From positions 62,001-126,000 of the forward strand of contig NC_079267.1 in the NCBI RefSeq assembly GCF_947241705.1: a stretch of 64,000 nucleotides of DNA, in the 5' to 3' direction. Both the position numbers and the translations under genes were made by a program. The stretch is from Saccharomyces mikatae IFO 1815 (lineage: Eukaryota > Ascomycota > Saccharomycetes > Saccharomycetales > Saccharomycetaceae). Positions 10,021-19,775 of the stretch are shown here, in pieces. Within the stretch, counting starts at the first letter, position 1. Every line of letters starts with the position of its first letter. A model generated the notes under the pieces. The model made no database searches. It worked only from the letters and a program-made list of their open reading frames with translations, and was not told the DNA's origin.

Positions 10021-10480
10021 CTACCAGGCTTGATATTCTTCTAAGTGTTCAATTACGCTGGTGAGTTTTTGATTACAGCTTTGGCAGTTTGATTTCTAGC
10101 GGTGTCAACGAAAATAGGTGGACCGCAGCATACGACAGCAAGAGAACCAGGATGATTGACGGATCTATTTAACAATTCTTCAATGTTGGGTCTTCCCGCA
10201 TGAAAAGTGGCAAATTCAAAATCGGTAGCAGAAACGCCTTCTATAATAGAAAGGTATTGTTCTGTGCTTTGACTTTCAGATAGAGCTTTCTCTGAGTTTC
10301 CGACAATAGAAGGAGTCTTTTCTGCCGTAATTTCAGCATTTTTGAGTTCTTTTGAGGCTCCTTCAGTGCAAGTTACCTCGTGCTTAGAATTGTAAATGTG
10401 AACTTTGACAATCGAACCTTTAGTATCATTGGCCCATTTTTACATGTATTGGGCGTATATACTCTCTCACCATCACCACT
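10021..10480 (-). pseudogene. FRE4: C-terminal stub of a ferric reductase (FRE4-like)
   Basis: On the minus strand the sequence encodes the end of a FRE-family flavocytochrome: GSIVKVHIYNSKHEVTCTEG, then HAGRPNIEELLNRS, the NADPH-binding LAVVCCGPPIFVD, and a terminal IEHLEEYQAW. At least one frameshift lies between IFVDTARNQTAK and the last segment. The membrane and FAD parts, some 550 residues, are absent, so this is a 5'-deleted relic. The terminal motif parallels YFEEYQCW of the intact FRE6 in this window. By gene order it corresponds to FRE4; FRE2, FRE3 or FRE5 are possible by sequence. Confidence 0.88.
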
Positions 10481-10744
10481 AACTGCACAAAGTTTTTACC
10501 ACTTTGCAGCTGTTGTTTTTCCTAAGTCAATATCATTGGTAAGTAAAAAAAGAAAACGTAGCTAATATACATATATATATATATATTTCTGATTCTCTGT
10601 GATTTTCTCGCGATTTTTATTCATATTATCGTCCTATTCAGTTGTTCTTATACTGATGGGTTCAAACCCAACTAAAAGACTGCTACTATTAGAAGAACAA
10701 TCCTACTTTTACGTAAATACAGAGAAGTTTCTATAACAGTTAAA
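10481..10744. other. Junction between the chromosome XIV-type block and the MHT1 locus
   Basis: Non-coding. It contains an alternating TA tract (about 10565-10587). To its left all genes follow the YNR060-YNR066 order; to its right they follow the YLL062C onward order. The breakpoint probably lies here or inside the deleted part of the reductase gene. Confidence 0.55.
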
Positions 10745-11719
10745 CTAGGAATAGGTATCTACAGATGCTGCAATTTCCGCGATATCTTTGGGGGAGGTCC
10801 TACAACAACCGCCAATAATGCGTGCACCGCTATCGATAAATTTCCTCACTGTAACGTCCCAACTATCTAGCTTATCGGTCGGATGGTACCACGTCTTCTC
10901 CTTGGGATCGTATATTTCTCCACTATTTGGATAAACCAGCAGGGGAAAATCTGGTAAAACCTCGTGTAAAGCTTTCAAAATCAATGTGGACTGATTGAAG
11001 CTTATGCAATTCACTCCCAATAACAAGAAATTTTTGTTAATTTTACTCCCGAGACCTTTTATATGGGCAGAGATTTCTTCCAAAGTGGTACCATCACGAA
11101 GCAAACCATTATCGTGCACTGACAACCCCACATAGAAAGGCCTCGAAATAATATCCTCGCCCCAAGATAATATAGCCTTTAGCTCATGAAAATTCGGAAT
11201 CGTTTCAAAACCAATAAGATCGATATCTTCATTTTCGTTGAAAGTATCCAATTGAGGCCTAAAAAATTCATAGTAATCAATATCTTCTGGATGAGGACCA
11301 TAGTTACCAGTATATTCACTAGAAACATGGGCTGCCCATGGACCGATACTTCCGATTAAGTACCTCTCCTCGCCAATAAGCCTCCGGCTGAAGCACACGA
11401 TCTGATCGAGAAAACGCCTGTAAGCAGGCAGAGTTTTGATTGTAGTATTCTTGGATATACTTTTAAAGTTCGCTTGGTATGTAATTGTCATCAATACGTT
11501 CGCTCCAGCATTCATAAAGTCTCTGTACATCTCCTCAACCACCTTTCTTTCACGGGAAGATTTCTCCCAGAAGGAGTCGCTTACAAAGGGCGCTGCAGAC
11601 CATACTGGGCTATTTATGTTGATCCCTCTGTTTTCTAGTTCTGTACCTTGTCCACCATCAAGAACAAGAACTTTTTGAGGGTGCTCAATTAATAGTTTTT
11701 CTATTGGAATGCGCTTCAT
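10745..11719 (-). CDS. MHT1: S-methylmethionine:homocysteine methyltransferase
   Basis: A 324-residue enzyme that transfers a methyl group from S-methylmethionine to homocysteine, giving two methionines. It has the N-terminal DGGQGTELENRGI motif of the homocysteine S-methyltransferase fold and the three zinc-binding cysteines in GVNCISF and GGCCRTSPKD. Length and sequence match S. cerevisiae Mht1 and fit less well with its paralogue Sam4. It is divergent from the permease gene MMP1, sharing a 347-base promoter; together they import and use S-methylmethionine from plants. A full Met31/32 consensus lies between them, so joint induction under sulfur limitation is likely. Confidence 0.95.
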   Translation of the reverse strand: MKRIPIEKLLIEHPQKVLVLDGGQGTELENRGININSPVWSAAPFVSDSFWEKSSRERKVVEEMYRDFMNAGANVLMTITYQANFKSISKNTTIKTLPAYRRFLDQIVCFSRRLIGEERYLIGSIGPWAAHVSSEYTGNYGPHPEDIDYYEFFRPQLDTFNENEDIDLIGFETIPNFHELKAILSWGEDIISRPFYVGLSVHDNGLLRDGTTLEEISAHIKGLGSKINKNFLLLGVNCISFNQSTLILKALHEVLPDFPLLVYPNSGEIYDPKEKTWYHPTDKLDSWDVTVRKFIDSGARIIGGCCRTSPKDIAEIAASVDTYS

Positions 11720-12066
11720 CTGCCTATTGATTTTCTTCCAGGTTGGAGACTAGACGATTGTAGTTACGATTTCTTTCCTGACAGTCTTTTTTAAACTATC
11801 AACCTTAGCAGTCGCTTCCAAGCTTGTATGCTGTCGTTGATTTACTACTGGATAGTCAGCATCTCGCCACAATTCAAAAGGCCACAGTTTTTACTGTTTC
11901 ATCCACAGTTCTTTGAAAATTATTTTTTCTGTCCCAATCTGCGCGACTAACTGCTAAATGCTAAGCTGCAGGTGCGTGAGTATATATTTTGCAGATCTGT
12001 GTAGTCGAGTCATCATCACCCATGAGAGTTTCTTATCCCCCAAGATACCATGAACGATAACAAGAG
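11720..12066. promoter_or_regulatory. Shared divergent promoter of MHT1 and MMP1
   Basis: The 347-base gap holds regulatory signals for both genes. Two GCCACA (TGTGGC on the minus strand) elements occur at 11866-11871 and 11881-11886. No coding frame is supported. Confidence 0.65.
11881..11890 (-). promoter_or_regulatory. Met31/Met32 binding site
   Basis: The minus strand reads AAACTGTGGC, the full published consensus of the zinc-finger proteins Met31 and Met32, which recruit the activator Met4 to sulfur genes. It lies 162 bases from the MHT1 start and 177 from the MMP1 start. Confidence 0.7.
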
Positions 12067-13818
12067 ATGGATAAAATTGAATCGAACAAACTTTCGAAAG
12101 CGCAGTTTTCCACTAGCGTCATAAGTACGACCTCCAATGACGGAAACAATCTTATTCATCGATTTAAGAATTCATTCAAACGAAATGATTCATCAGCCAT
12201 CCAAGATGGTTTACTGTATTCGGAACTTACAGAAGAAGAAAAAATACAATGGGATTTAGCTAATCAACCCTATAAGAAAGTTTTAAGTCAAAGGCACTTG
12301 ACGATGATAGCCATTGGAGGTACCCTAGGGACAGGACTTTTTATTGGTTTGGGGGAATCGCTAGCGTCCGGTCCAGCTTCTTTGCTTATTGGATTTTTGC
12401 TGGTTGGAGCATCGATGCTCTGTGTTGTTCAGTGTGGAGCTGAGCTCTCCTGTCAGTATCCTGTCTCTGGCTCGTACGCTCTGCATGCCAGTAGATTTAT
12501 AGACCCATCAGTTGGCTTTAGTATAGGGATCAATTACTTACTGATGTGGCTCATATCTTATCCTAGTGAATTGGTAGGATGCTCGCTTACCATTTCTTAT
12601 TGGGCTCCCTCGGTGAACCCTGCTGCGTGGGTTGCAATCGCTTTCGTCTTGAGTATGCTATTGAATATGTTTGGGGCAAGAGGTTTCGCAGAATCGGAGT
12701 TTTATATGTCGATCTTCAAGATCGTCGCTCTTTTCATCTTTATAATTATTGGGATTATTCTAATTGCAGGCGGTGGGCCTGATTCCACTGGCTACATCGG
12801 AACTAAATACTGGCATGATCCGGGCTCCTTTGCTCCTCCAGTTTTCAAAAATCTCTGTAATACTTTCGTCTCGGCAGCATACTCGTTTAGTGGCACAGAA
12901 ATGGTTGTTTTAACTAGTACGGAGGCCAGGAATGTTTCTTCAGTGTCCCGGGCTGCTAAGGGCACCTTCTGGAGAATTGTCATATTCTATATTGTTACTG
13001 TGATTATAATTGGTTGTCTGGTTCCTTACAATGATAGCCGTCTGATCAATGGTTCATCCAGCGAAGATATTACCGCTTCCCCCTTCGTTATCGCATTAAG
13101 CAACACTGGTACGATGGGGAAAAGGGTTTCGCATTTTATGAATGCTGTTATCCTGATAGCTGTGTTTTCTGTTTGCAACTCCTGTGTTTATGCATCGTCC
13201 AGGCTGATTCAAGGTTTGGCCACAGCAGGCCAGCTTCCACGCATCTGTGCTTATATGGACAGAAACGGCCGGCCCTTGGTTGGTATGGCAATATGTGGCG
13301 CTTTTGGGCTGCTAGGCTTTTTGGTTGTTTCTAAGAACCAAGGCACTGTTTTTACATGGTTGTTTGCATTGTGTTCTATATCATTTTTTACAACCTGGTT
13401 CTGTATCTGCTTTTGTCAAGTAAGATTCAGAATGGCAATGAAAGCTCAGGGGAGATCGAAAGATGATATTATCTACAGATCCTCGTTAGGAATATACGGA
13501 GGAATCGTCGGTTGTATTCTGAATGTTTTATTGGTGATTGGGGAAATATATGTGTCGGCCGCACCAGTAGGAAGTCCTAGTTCTGCCGCTAATTTCTTTG
13601 AGTATTGTATGAGTATTCCAATAATGATTGCTGTATATATTGGGCATAGAATTTACCGCAAAGATTGGAGGCATTGGTACATCAAGCGGAGAGATATTGA
13701 CCTTGATAGCGGGCACTCTCTAGAGGATTTTGAAGCTACCAAACTTGAAAGGGATCATGATAAAAGATATGTTGCTTCTAGACCACTTTACTATAGGATT
13801 TATCGGTTTTTCTGTTAA
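12067..13818 (+). CDS. MMP1: S-methylmethionine permease
   Basis: A 583-residue amino-acid permease of the yeast APC family with 12 membrane segments. The first bears the hallmark GGTLGTGLFIGLGESL, and FSGTEMVVLTSTEARN follows in the middle. A hydrophilic N-terminus of about 75 residues ends in the HLTMIAIGG motif. It matches Mmp1, the high-affinity S-methylmethionine importer; the paralogue Sam3 takes up S-adenosylmethionine. Its place opposite MHT1 supports Mmp1 over Sam3, because SAM3 pairs with SAM4 elsewhere. It acts at the plasma membrane. The ATG at 12067 is the only candidate giving the family's usual N-terminus. Confidence 0.94.
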   Translation: MDKIESNKLSKAQFSTSVISTTSNDGNNLIHRFKNSFKRNDSSAIQDGLLYSELTEEEKIQWDLANQPYKKVLSQRHLTMIAIGGTLGTGLFIGLGESLASGPASLLIGFLLVGASMLCVVQCGAELSCQYPVSGSYALHASRFIDPSVGFSIGINYLLMWLISYPSELVGCSLTISYWAPSVNPAAWVAIAFVLSMLLNMFGARGFAESEFYMSIFKIVALFIFIIIGIILIAGGGPDSTGYIGTKYWHDPGSFAPPVFKNLCNTFVSAAYSFSGTEMVVLTSTEARNVSSVSRAAKGTFWRIVIFYIVTVIIIGCLVPYNDSRLINGSSSEDITASPFVIALSNTGTMGKRVSHFMNAVILIAVFSVCNSCVYASSRLIQGLATAGQLPRICAYMDRNGRPLVGMAICGAFGLLGFLVVSKNQGTVFTWLFALCSISFFTTWFCICFCQVRFRMAMKAQGRSKDDIIYRSSLGIYGGIVGCILNVLLVIGEIYVSAAPVGSPSSAANFFEYCMSIPIMIAVYIGHRIYRKDWRHWYIKRRDIDLDSGHSLEDFEATKLERDHDKRYVASRPLYYRIYRFFC

Positions 13819-13959
13819 CTGGTGTGAACTACGCTATGAGAATACCAGACAATAATGTTTTTCTACACAAACCGTTCAGTATTTGTATTTTAAATCTCTA
13901 GAAGTGTTAGCGTTATGTAAGATGTATTTTATTTTCAATATTCTGTTTAATATTATAAT
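13819..13959. terminator. 3' region of MMP1
   Basis: AT-rich sequence after the MMP1 stop with tatgtaagatgta and ttatatt-like elements typical of yeast polyadenylation signals. No gene. Confidence 0.35.
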
Positions 13960-15764
13960 CAGGTTCCAGGACTTTACCTAACCTCTTTAACGGCAATTCT
14001 TCAAATTTTCTCACTAGAACTCTGAAATCGATAAATTCTGTGGGAGCCGCTATTTACGAAAAGACCATCCGAGTGATAAGATGAAATTTGTACATTCGTA
14101 TTATGTGTCATTGTGATACCATCGTCTCTCTCTTCCATGCGAAAATGATATGCTTTATGAAGCCATGTTAAACCTTTTTTCTTAGTTGCTGTAAAAGTAA
14201 TGAGTTCCATTGCCTGTAGCGCCATTGAGTAAATAGTTCTAAATTTTTATCATCCGAATCAGCGTCGTTGTTTTGTTTGGCAGTTTCTTTACTATAAGGT
14301 ATAAGTGGTAATTCAAGAGCTAGTGCAAGCATAAAATCTCGACTATTAAGATGAGGTGCATTTACTAGATAAAAATCAATACTCTAGTATTCTGAGAAAC
14401 AAAAACTGTAATAATAAAGTTTTGACAACAATCGGCATCAACTTAGGTGTACTACAAACCGATGAAACCCGTTAATATCTCATGGAAGAACAAAGTGTAT
14501 GGAAAACATTAAATACAATATGAACTGACACTTTTTCACTTAAAACCTTTCATGCCCTTTCTTGCCCATTGAGTTATATCGACGATCTTGTTTTTGTTCC
14601 CAATTTCAGAATGCTCAGTTACTATTCCAATTGCGCTATCGTTTCTCCAGCTTCTACTTTCCTCAATTCCATGGACACGTAGCTATGTCAACACCCTATC
14701 CACGAGCATCTCGTCTTGGATCTGTACGCTTTGCATTCGTAAAATTGCACTCCGTTATCATATCCTATCTTCTTTTCGTAAACCAGATACTGCATTAAAT
14801 GAGTACCAACCAATAATATTCGCCCCGTTCTGCACCTTCTCTCTGATGTCCTTCATCTGTTTCTTGCTAAATTCTGGAAGTAAACTCACCATTATTTCAG
14901 CTTGCGTGCTTAAAAGAATATTCTTCTAAAGCATAGTCCATTTTTACAGAATTTGACTCAGGAAATTCCTCTTTTTCTTTTGACTAGCTTGTTGCAAGGT
15001 CAAACTCTTACCAATATGAGCAGAAGTTTTACGAGCAGTATCCTCTGTTGTGACCTCACCAGAGACTGTTAATTCGCAACTAAGAAGTAAGTGAGAATTA
15101 CCAAGTTCTCTGCCAAAATCCTTTACTGAATAACTATCAAGACTTTTTTTTTGAAAGTTATCAGCAGCAGACATTAAGTTACAAGAGGACAAGGAAGCAA
15201 ATACGTGCTTTCTTCCTGAAGCCATTGTGTCAAGTAATTACTTCACTAACGCCTGCAATCAATCGTGATATGTTTCTTCGGAACAACTTCGGTCCGAAAT
15301 TCTCGATTTCAAACCGAATGCAAAGAACTGAAAGAAGAAGATGAGCGACAATTATCATGTGCACCTGTTCAATTTGATGTCTTCCTTGAGAAATATGCTG
15401 ACAATAGACACATGTTTTCAAGATCTGCGCGCTGGGTATCATGCTTTGGTTTCACAATTCTTTTTATTCCAAGATTTGATTTAACATCCTAAAAGTTGGA
15501 TCATTGATACTGTCATCCTCAAAAATCCATATACTGGACCAGCAGCCACAACTCCGGCCACAACTTCAATCTCTGGCCAACGTTGTGTTGCACTGAGAGC
15601 AAGCAGTGCTGCATTTGCGTGGTTGCTCTCGGAAGGGATAACAATGAAGACTCACTTACACAGTACATAACTGTATACGGTAATGCCATTGTTTCTTGAA
15701 CGAGAAGATGAAGAAACTGAAACTTTAGTGTGAGTTCCGAGAAGTCCTTAGCAGGAGCCACCAT
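13960..15764 (-). pseudogene. Decayed, unidentified gene in the place of GTT2/YLL059C
   Basis: Minus-strand reading gives several protein-like stretches in different frames: from 15764 down, VFIVIPSESNHANAALLALS and EIEVVAGVVAAGPVYGF; near 15470, RIVKPKHDTQRADLENMC; at 15225-14944 a 93-codon frame starting MASGRKHVFAS with GEVTTEDTARKTSAHIG; near 14900, LLPEFSKKQMKDIREKV and GANIIGWYSFNA; near 14300, RDFMLALALELPLIPYSK and ELFTQWRYRQWNSLLLQQL; near 14020, KFEELPLKRLGKVLEP. These look like one gene of about 600 codons with many lesions, or two neighbouring genes. I do not recognise the family. It does not resemble Gtt2, which S. cerevisiae carries in this interval. Confidence 0.5.
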
Positions 15765-15940
15765 TGTTTAGGCCGGACCCTGTAATGATTCACTTGAAAA
15801 AGTATATTAATACTCGTTAGCATATCTCGATATGTCTATTGGAGTATCAGGTAGTTTTCTTTGTCTCTGTAAGCTTAAAAGTCTTAAATTTAGCATTCAA
15901 TCACAGTTGAGTACCTATTAAAACATTTTAGAGATTTTCC
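15765..15940. promoter_or_regulatory. Probable HSU1 promoter region
   Basis: A 176-base gap upstream of HSU1. It contains AT-rich stretches but no TGTGGC or CACGTG element that I could find, unlike the other sulfur genes here. Confidence 0.4.
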
Positions 15941-17641
15941 ATGACAGATATTGAATTCGGCCAAGCTCTTCCTCGTGATCTGGACTATGCTGTTTCGTTT
16001 GGTATTCCTACTTGGGATTCAGCAATAGGCTATGCAGAAAAGATACCAGAGGTAATAAGCAGAATGGCTACAGGATATCCGCGGTACTTCCCTCAACCGG
16101 CTGTTCAAAGTCTTTGTGCTTACTTTATCAAGACATATGGACGACATGCAGAGAACTGTCGCCCTTTTCCCTCTGTTAAATTGGGTCTTAAGTGTTTGGA
16201 GTTCGTGAAGTCTGTGGCGGGATCCGAAAGTAAAGCTCACCTTGAAGTGAAAACAGTTATAATCAAAAACCATGCGGCAGAAGAGCCCGAAAGGCAGGCT
16301 GATTTGGTTATAACAATTGCTGCTGTCCTTGCCCCCGAGGACGAATTTGAGATTGTTAAAGAATATTGGAAATTAAGAGGTGAATGTGTATCTAGTCGGT
16401 TAGCGCAGTCCTTCAATCAACTGCTTGATGCCGCTCATCGTGGTTCTTCTCTGGCACGGCATGAAGTAGAGGCTAAGCTTGTTGCAGCAATGAAGGAAGG
16501 AGAGGGGGCAAAGAACGTAATAAAGAGAAGGATAGTTGAAAATCGTTCTTCCCCCTTTGATTCAGAAAAGAAAAATGCTAATTGGAAGGGACTTGACCTC
16601 ATCCCAGAGGAAGATGTCCATCTTGTATCAAGTGGAATGTCTGCAATATCAACCGCTCGTGATTTGCTCACATTCTGGGAAGAGAAGAAAAACTCTAATG
16701 AGGGGAAAGGATCATTATTATGTGATACTGTTGGTATCTTTGGGTTTCCTTTCAAAGATACACAAGTCATTATGACGAAATTTGGAAAGTGTAAATTCTT
16801 TGGATTTGGAGATTCTAGAGATATTACTGAGTTACAAAAGTTTCTAGGTACAAGTAAACAACGTATTCTTGCTGTTTTCGTTGAGACTCCTTCAAACCCT
16901 CTACTGAATATGCCGAATTTAAAGGATTTGAGAAGGTTAGCGGACCAGTATGGATTTTTTATTATTATTGATGACACTATTGGGGGCATTAACGTTGACA
17001 TTTTGCCCTACGCGGATATAGTCTGTACTTCTTTGACCAAACTTTTCAATGGTGCTAGTAATGTTATGGGTGGCTCGATTGTTTTGAACCCAAAATCATC
17101 TATATACCCATATGCCCGTGAGTACTTCAAAAGTGCTGACTTCGAGGACTTGCTATGGTGTGAAGATGCAGTAGTTCTTGAACGCAATTCTAGGGACTTT
17201 GAAAACAGGACGTTGCACGCTAATGCAAACACAGAAAAATTGTTAAACGAAGTACTCATACCTGAGCAGGGGAAATTATGCAAGAAGGTTTACTATCCCA
17301 CTGTTACTTCTGAGGAGACCTTCAGGAACTACGAATCCGTCCGGAATGAACGCGGTGGTTATGGATGCTTGTTTTCTGTGGCCTTCTATAATGAAGGCGA
17401 CGCAAAAGCTTTTTATGATTCTTTGAAAGTGTTTAAGGGACCTTCCAATGGAACCAATTTTACTTTGGCATGTCCATATGTACATTTGGCGCACCACTCA
17501 GAATTAGAAGCAGTCTCTAAGTTTGGAGCAGACCCTAACATTATTAGGGTAAGTGTGGGTCTAGAAGATACCCAGTGGTTACTGGAAGTGTTTTCAAATG
17601 CTTTAGATGTTGTGAGAGGCAGAAATTTCCAACATTCCTGA
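15941..17641 (+). CDS. HSU1: PLP-dependent sulfhydrylase-like enzyme (YLL058W)
   Basis: A 566-residue protein of the cystathionine gamma-synthase/PLP fold-type I group, homologous to YLL058W and related to Str2. It shows ETPSNPLLNMPNL, the cofactor-pairing aspartate in FFIIIDDTIGG, and the Schiff-base lysine at about residue 367 in TSLTKLFNGASNVMGGS. The N-terminal 200 residues are longer than in bacterial enzymes, as in Str2. S. cerevisiae YLL058W has been reported to allow hydrogen sulfide assimilation when Met15 is missing (Hsu1). It lies convergent with JLP1 and within a set of sulfur genes. Substrate here is inferred from the orthologue. Confidence 0.9.
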   Translation: MTDIEFGQALPRDLDYAVSFGIPTWDSAIGYAEKIPEVISRMATGYPRYFPQPAVQSLCAYFIKTYGRHAENCRPFPSVKLGLKCLEFVKSVAGSESKAHLEVKTVIIKNHAAEEPERQADLVITIAAVLAPEDEFEIVKEYWKLRGECVSSRLAQSFNQLLDAAHRGSSLARHEVEAKLVAAMKEGEGAKNVIKRRIVENRSSPFDSEKKNANWKGLDLIPEEDVHLVSSGMSAISTARDLLTFWEEKKNSNEGKGSLLCDTVGIFGFPFKDTQVIMTKFGKCKFFGFGDSRDITELQKFLGTSKQRILAVFVETPSNPLLNMPNLKDLRRLADQYGFFIIIDDTIGGINVDILPYADIVCTSLTKLFNGASNVMGGSIVLNPKSSIYPYAREYFKSADFEDLLWCEDAVVLERNSRDFENRTLHANANTEKLLNEVLIPEQGKLCKKVYYPTVTSEETFRNYESVRNERGGYGCLFSVAFYNEGDAKAFYDSLKVFKGPSNGTNFTLACPYVHLAHHSELEAVSKFGADPNIIRVSVGLEDTQWLLEVFSNALDVVRGRNFQHS

Positions 17642-18317
17642 AACATACCACTTACCACAGTATTAAGATCAAGAACTTTTTTTTATTTTTTTATAGATTA
17701 TTGTTTACAGAAAGTTGTTCCAGATTTGAATATTTTTTAGCATTAGAGGTCTTTTTACGGCACTTTTATCGACTAAACATTGGGTGAGAGTAGGTAGAGC
17801 TCAGTTTTTACTTTTGCTTATACAACTGAGTTTACATTACTTATTATATGCTGTCTCTATATCATCAGTGCCACAATATATCGATCTAGGTCAGTTCATA
17901 TGCAACGTTTAATATTATTTTACTGGAAGCGCAGAGGAAGCTTGCTTTCGTCGCTATATTTACTTGTTTTATGTCTGAGATATTCGACTTTAAAACAGGC
18001 GGCTTCTGAAAGTGGCCACATCCAAACTGTATTAATATGGCTGAGATTAATTTAGCAGCCACTGTTGAACATCGTGCCCAGATTTTTTTTTCCTTTTCGT
18101 TCTTGTTCTTTCATATTATGTTTCAAGGTCCCTATAAAACAAAATATTCCGACTTCTTTAGTTTATAAGTACGTATATTCGAGTTTACTACAGTTATATG
18201 TCAAAGAAGTTCTGTCACCGCCATTTTGAGACGCACACGGTTTAGCAAGAGAAAATACACTAAGCACCTTTTTGGACTGCTTCCATAGTGAAAAACTGCT
18301 ATATTCACCTCACACTA
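17642..18317. other. Intergenic between convergent HSU1 and JLP1
   Basis: A 676-base AT-rich gap. It holds the two terminators and no convincing gene. Confidence 0.45.
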
Positions 18318-19556
18318 TCAAACATCCAAAGTTAATGGGGAAGGATAATAATTTTCATTGTTCAAGTATTTTAGATCTTCCACAGGTCTTTCCGCTTGAG
18401 GAGTGATTCTGAATGCATGTCTATGAATTGGTTCTTCCCAATCAATCACTGCCGAATGTTGAACCCTGCGGTTATCCCAAATCACAACTGTGCGTGGTTC
18501 CCATTTGGTTCTTAATTGCAAATCATGACTACTTTCCACTAAATTATACAAAAAATTTAGTAATGATTCAGATTCCTGTCTTTTCAACTCGACTATTTTC
18601 CTTGAGAATGCACGATTGACATACAAGGATTTCTTTTTCAAGACAGGGTGAACCCTGACCAGTGGGTGGATATGTGTAACAGGGGCTCTTCTTTGTATGC
18701 CTCCCTGGCGTTGTGAATTTTCAGCCTGCTCCTTTGAACTATGGATGACATGAAGAGTGCTCAAGAAATCTTGCAAAGGTTTGGACAATCTGTTGAAAGC
18801 TTCAATGGTATCCGCGAACAATGTATCGCCACCGCCGTCAGGACCTTCAATAACATTAAAGAAAGTATATGAAGGCGGTTGTAACTCGTAAGAAACATCT
18901 GTGTGCCAGCCACCAGATGATATCGAGTTATCGAAAACTCTTGCAAATTCATCTGCATCAGGTCTTCGAAAAGTAATATGCAGTTCAGGATTGTTTTGAG
19001 GATGTCCACTGGTTTGATGAATGTGCAACTTACCAAAATGTCTCCCATAGTCAGTCACATAATCTGGTCCTTCGTCAGCAAAGACCTGGTTTCTAAATAT
19101 TACTACTCCTTTTTGTGCAACAAGCAACGCAAGTTCATCTTTTGCAGTATCAGAGAGATCTGTTAGCTGGATCCCATTTATCTCGAGACCTAATTTTGGT
19201 GTGACCTTCTTCACCTTTAGTTGACCAATCTTTTCCTTTGCAAAAAGGTTCGAAAAGTTAGGGTCAGCTCTTAAAGCAGGATCGTGGTATTCGTGAAATT
19301 CCAAAGGGCCATACTTTTCAGTGGGATCCCAGGTAGGCAAATAATCTGGGTACTTTGATTTTTCTCGATAGGACTTACGGATTTTCAATAAACCAGAGGG
19401 AGACACTTCATCTTGGCCGTCATAGAAATGCGTATCAAAATTCCCGTAACCTTGCTTAGAAGTATAATTGAGATTTTTTAATCCATTCGTAACGATGTTA
19501 ATTGGTAAATCATTTGAGAGAGGAGAGGTTACGATTTGAGCGGATGGAGGAGACAT
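18318..19556 (-). CDS. JLP1: Fe(II)/2-oxoglutarate sulfonate dioxygenase
   Basis: A 412-residue TauD-family dioxygenase that releases sulfite from sulfonates such as isethionate and taurine. Iron ligands are visible: His218 and Asp220 in GGWHTDVSY and His367 in WDNRRVQHSA; the arginine of HRHAFRITP should bind 2-oxoglutarate. The open frame extends 42 codons further upstream, but the ATG at 19554-19556 gives exactly the S. cerevisiae length and its conserved MSP start, while the extension is basic and unlike the family. It feeds sulfite to the assimilation route and belongs with the neighbouring sulfur genes. Confidence 0.95.
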   Translation of the reverse strand: MSPPSAQIVTSPLSNDLPINIVTNGLKNLNYTSKQGYGNFDTHFYDGQDEVSPSGLLKIRKSYREKSKYPDYLPTWDPTEKYGPLEFHEYHDPALRADPNFSNLFAKEKIGQLKVKKVTPKLGLEINGIQLTDLSDTAKDELALLVAQKGVVIFRNQVFADEGPDYVTDYGRHFGKLHIHQTSGHPQNNPELHITFRRPDADEFARVFDNSISSGGWHTDVSYELQPPSYTFFNVIEGPDGGGDTLFADTIEAFNRLSKPLQDFLSTLHVIHSSKEQAENSQRQGGIQRRAPVTHIHPLVRVHPVLKKKSLYVNRAFSRKIVELKRQESESLLNFLYNLVESSHDLQLRTKWEPRTVVIWDNRRVQHSAVIDWEEPIHRHAFRITPQAERPVEDLKYLNNENYYPSPLTLDV

Positions 19557-19741
19557 ATCTTGACTGAGTTGCTGTGTCTTTGCATAAGTAAATGAAAGGG
19601 CTCTTTTTACCTTCAAAATTCTACCTCTTTTATACCTTTCTGTTATCAACAAATGTTGGAAGGGTCGTTTCTTTTCAAGCATTCCTGTTTATTTTGCAGT
19701 CCTTCTCTATGTCAGTACTATGATATATTTTGTCCTTGTGC

Positions 19742-19775
19742 TGTGGCGCCAGATGAAATAGGTACGCTAGCCACA
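19742..19775. promoter_or_regulatory. JLP1: Pair of Met31/32-type motifs upstream of JLP1
   Basis: CTGTGGCG on the plus strand (19741-19748) and GCCACA (TGTGGC on the minus strand, 19770-19775) lie about 185-220 bases upstream of the JLP1 start. The spacing and sulfur role of the gene suggest Met4-Met31/32 control; this is inference. Confidence 0.5.

Noticed and set aside
19557-19682. 42-residue N-terminal extension of JLP1
   Set aside because: The extension is basic and absent from the family; the ATG at 19554-19556 gives the exact S. cerevisiae length.
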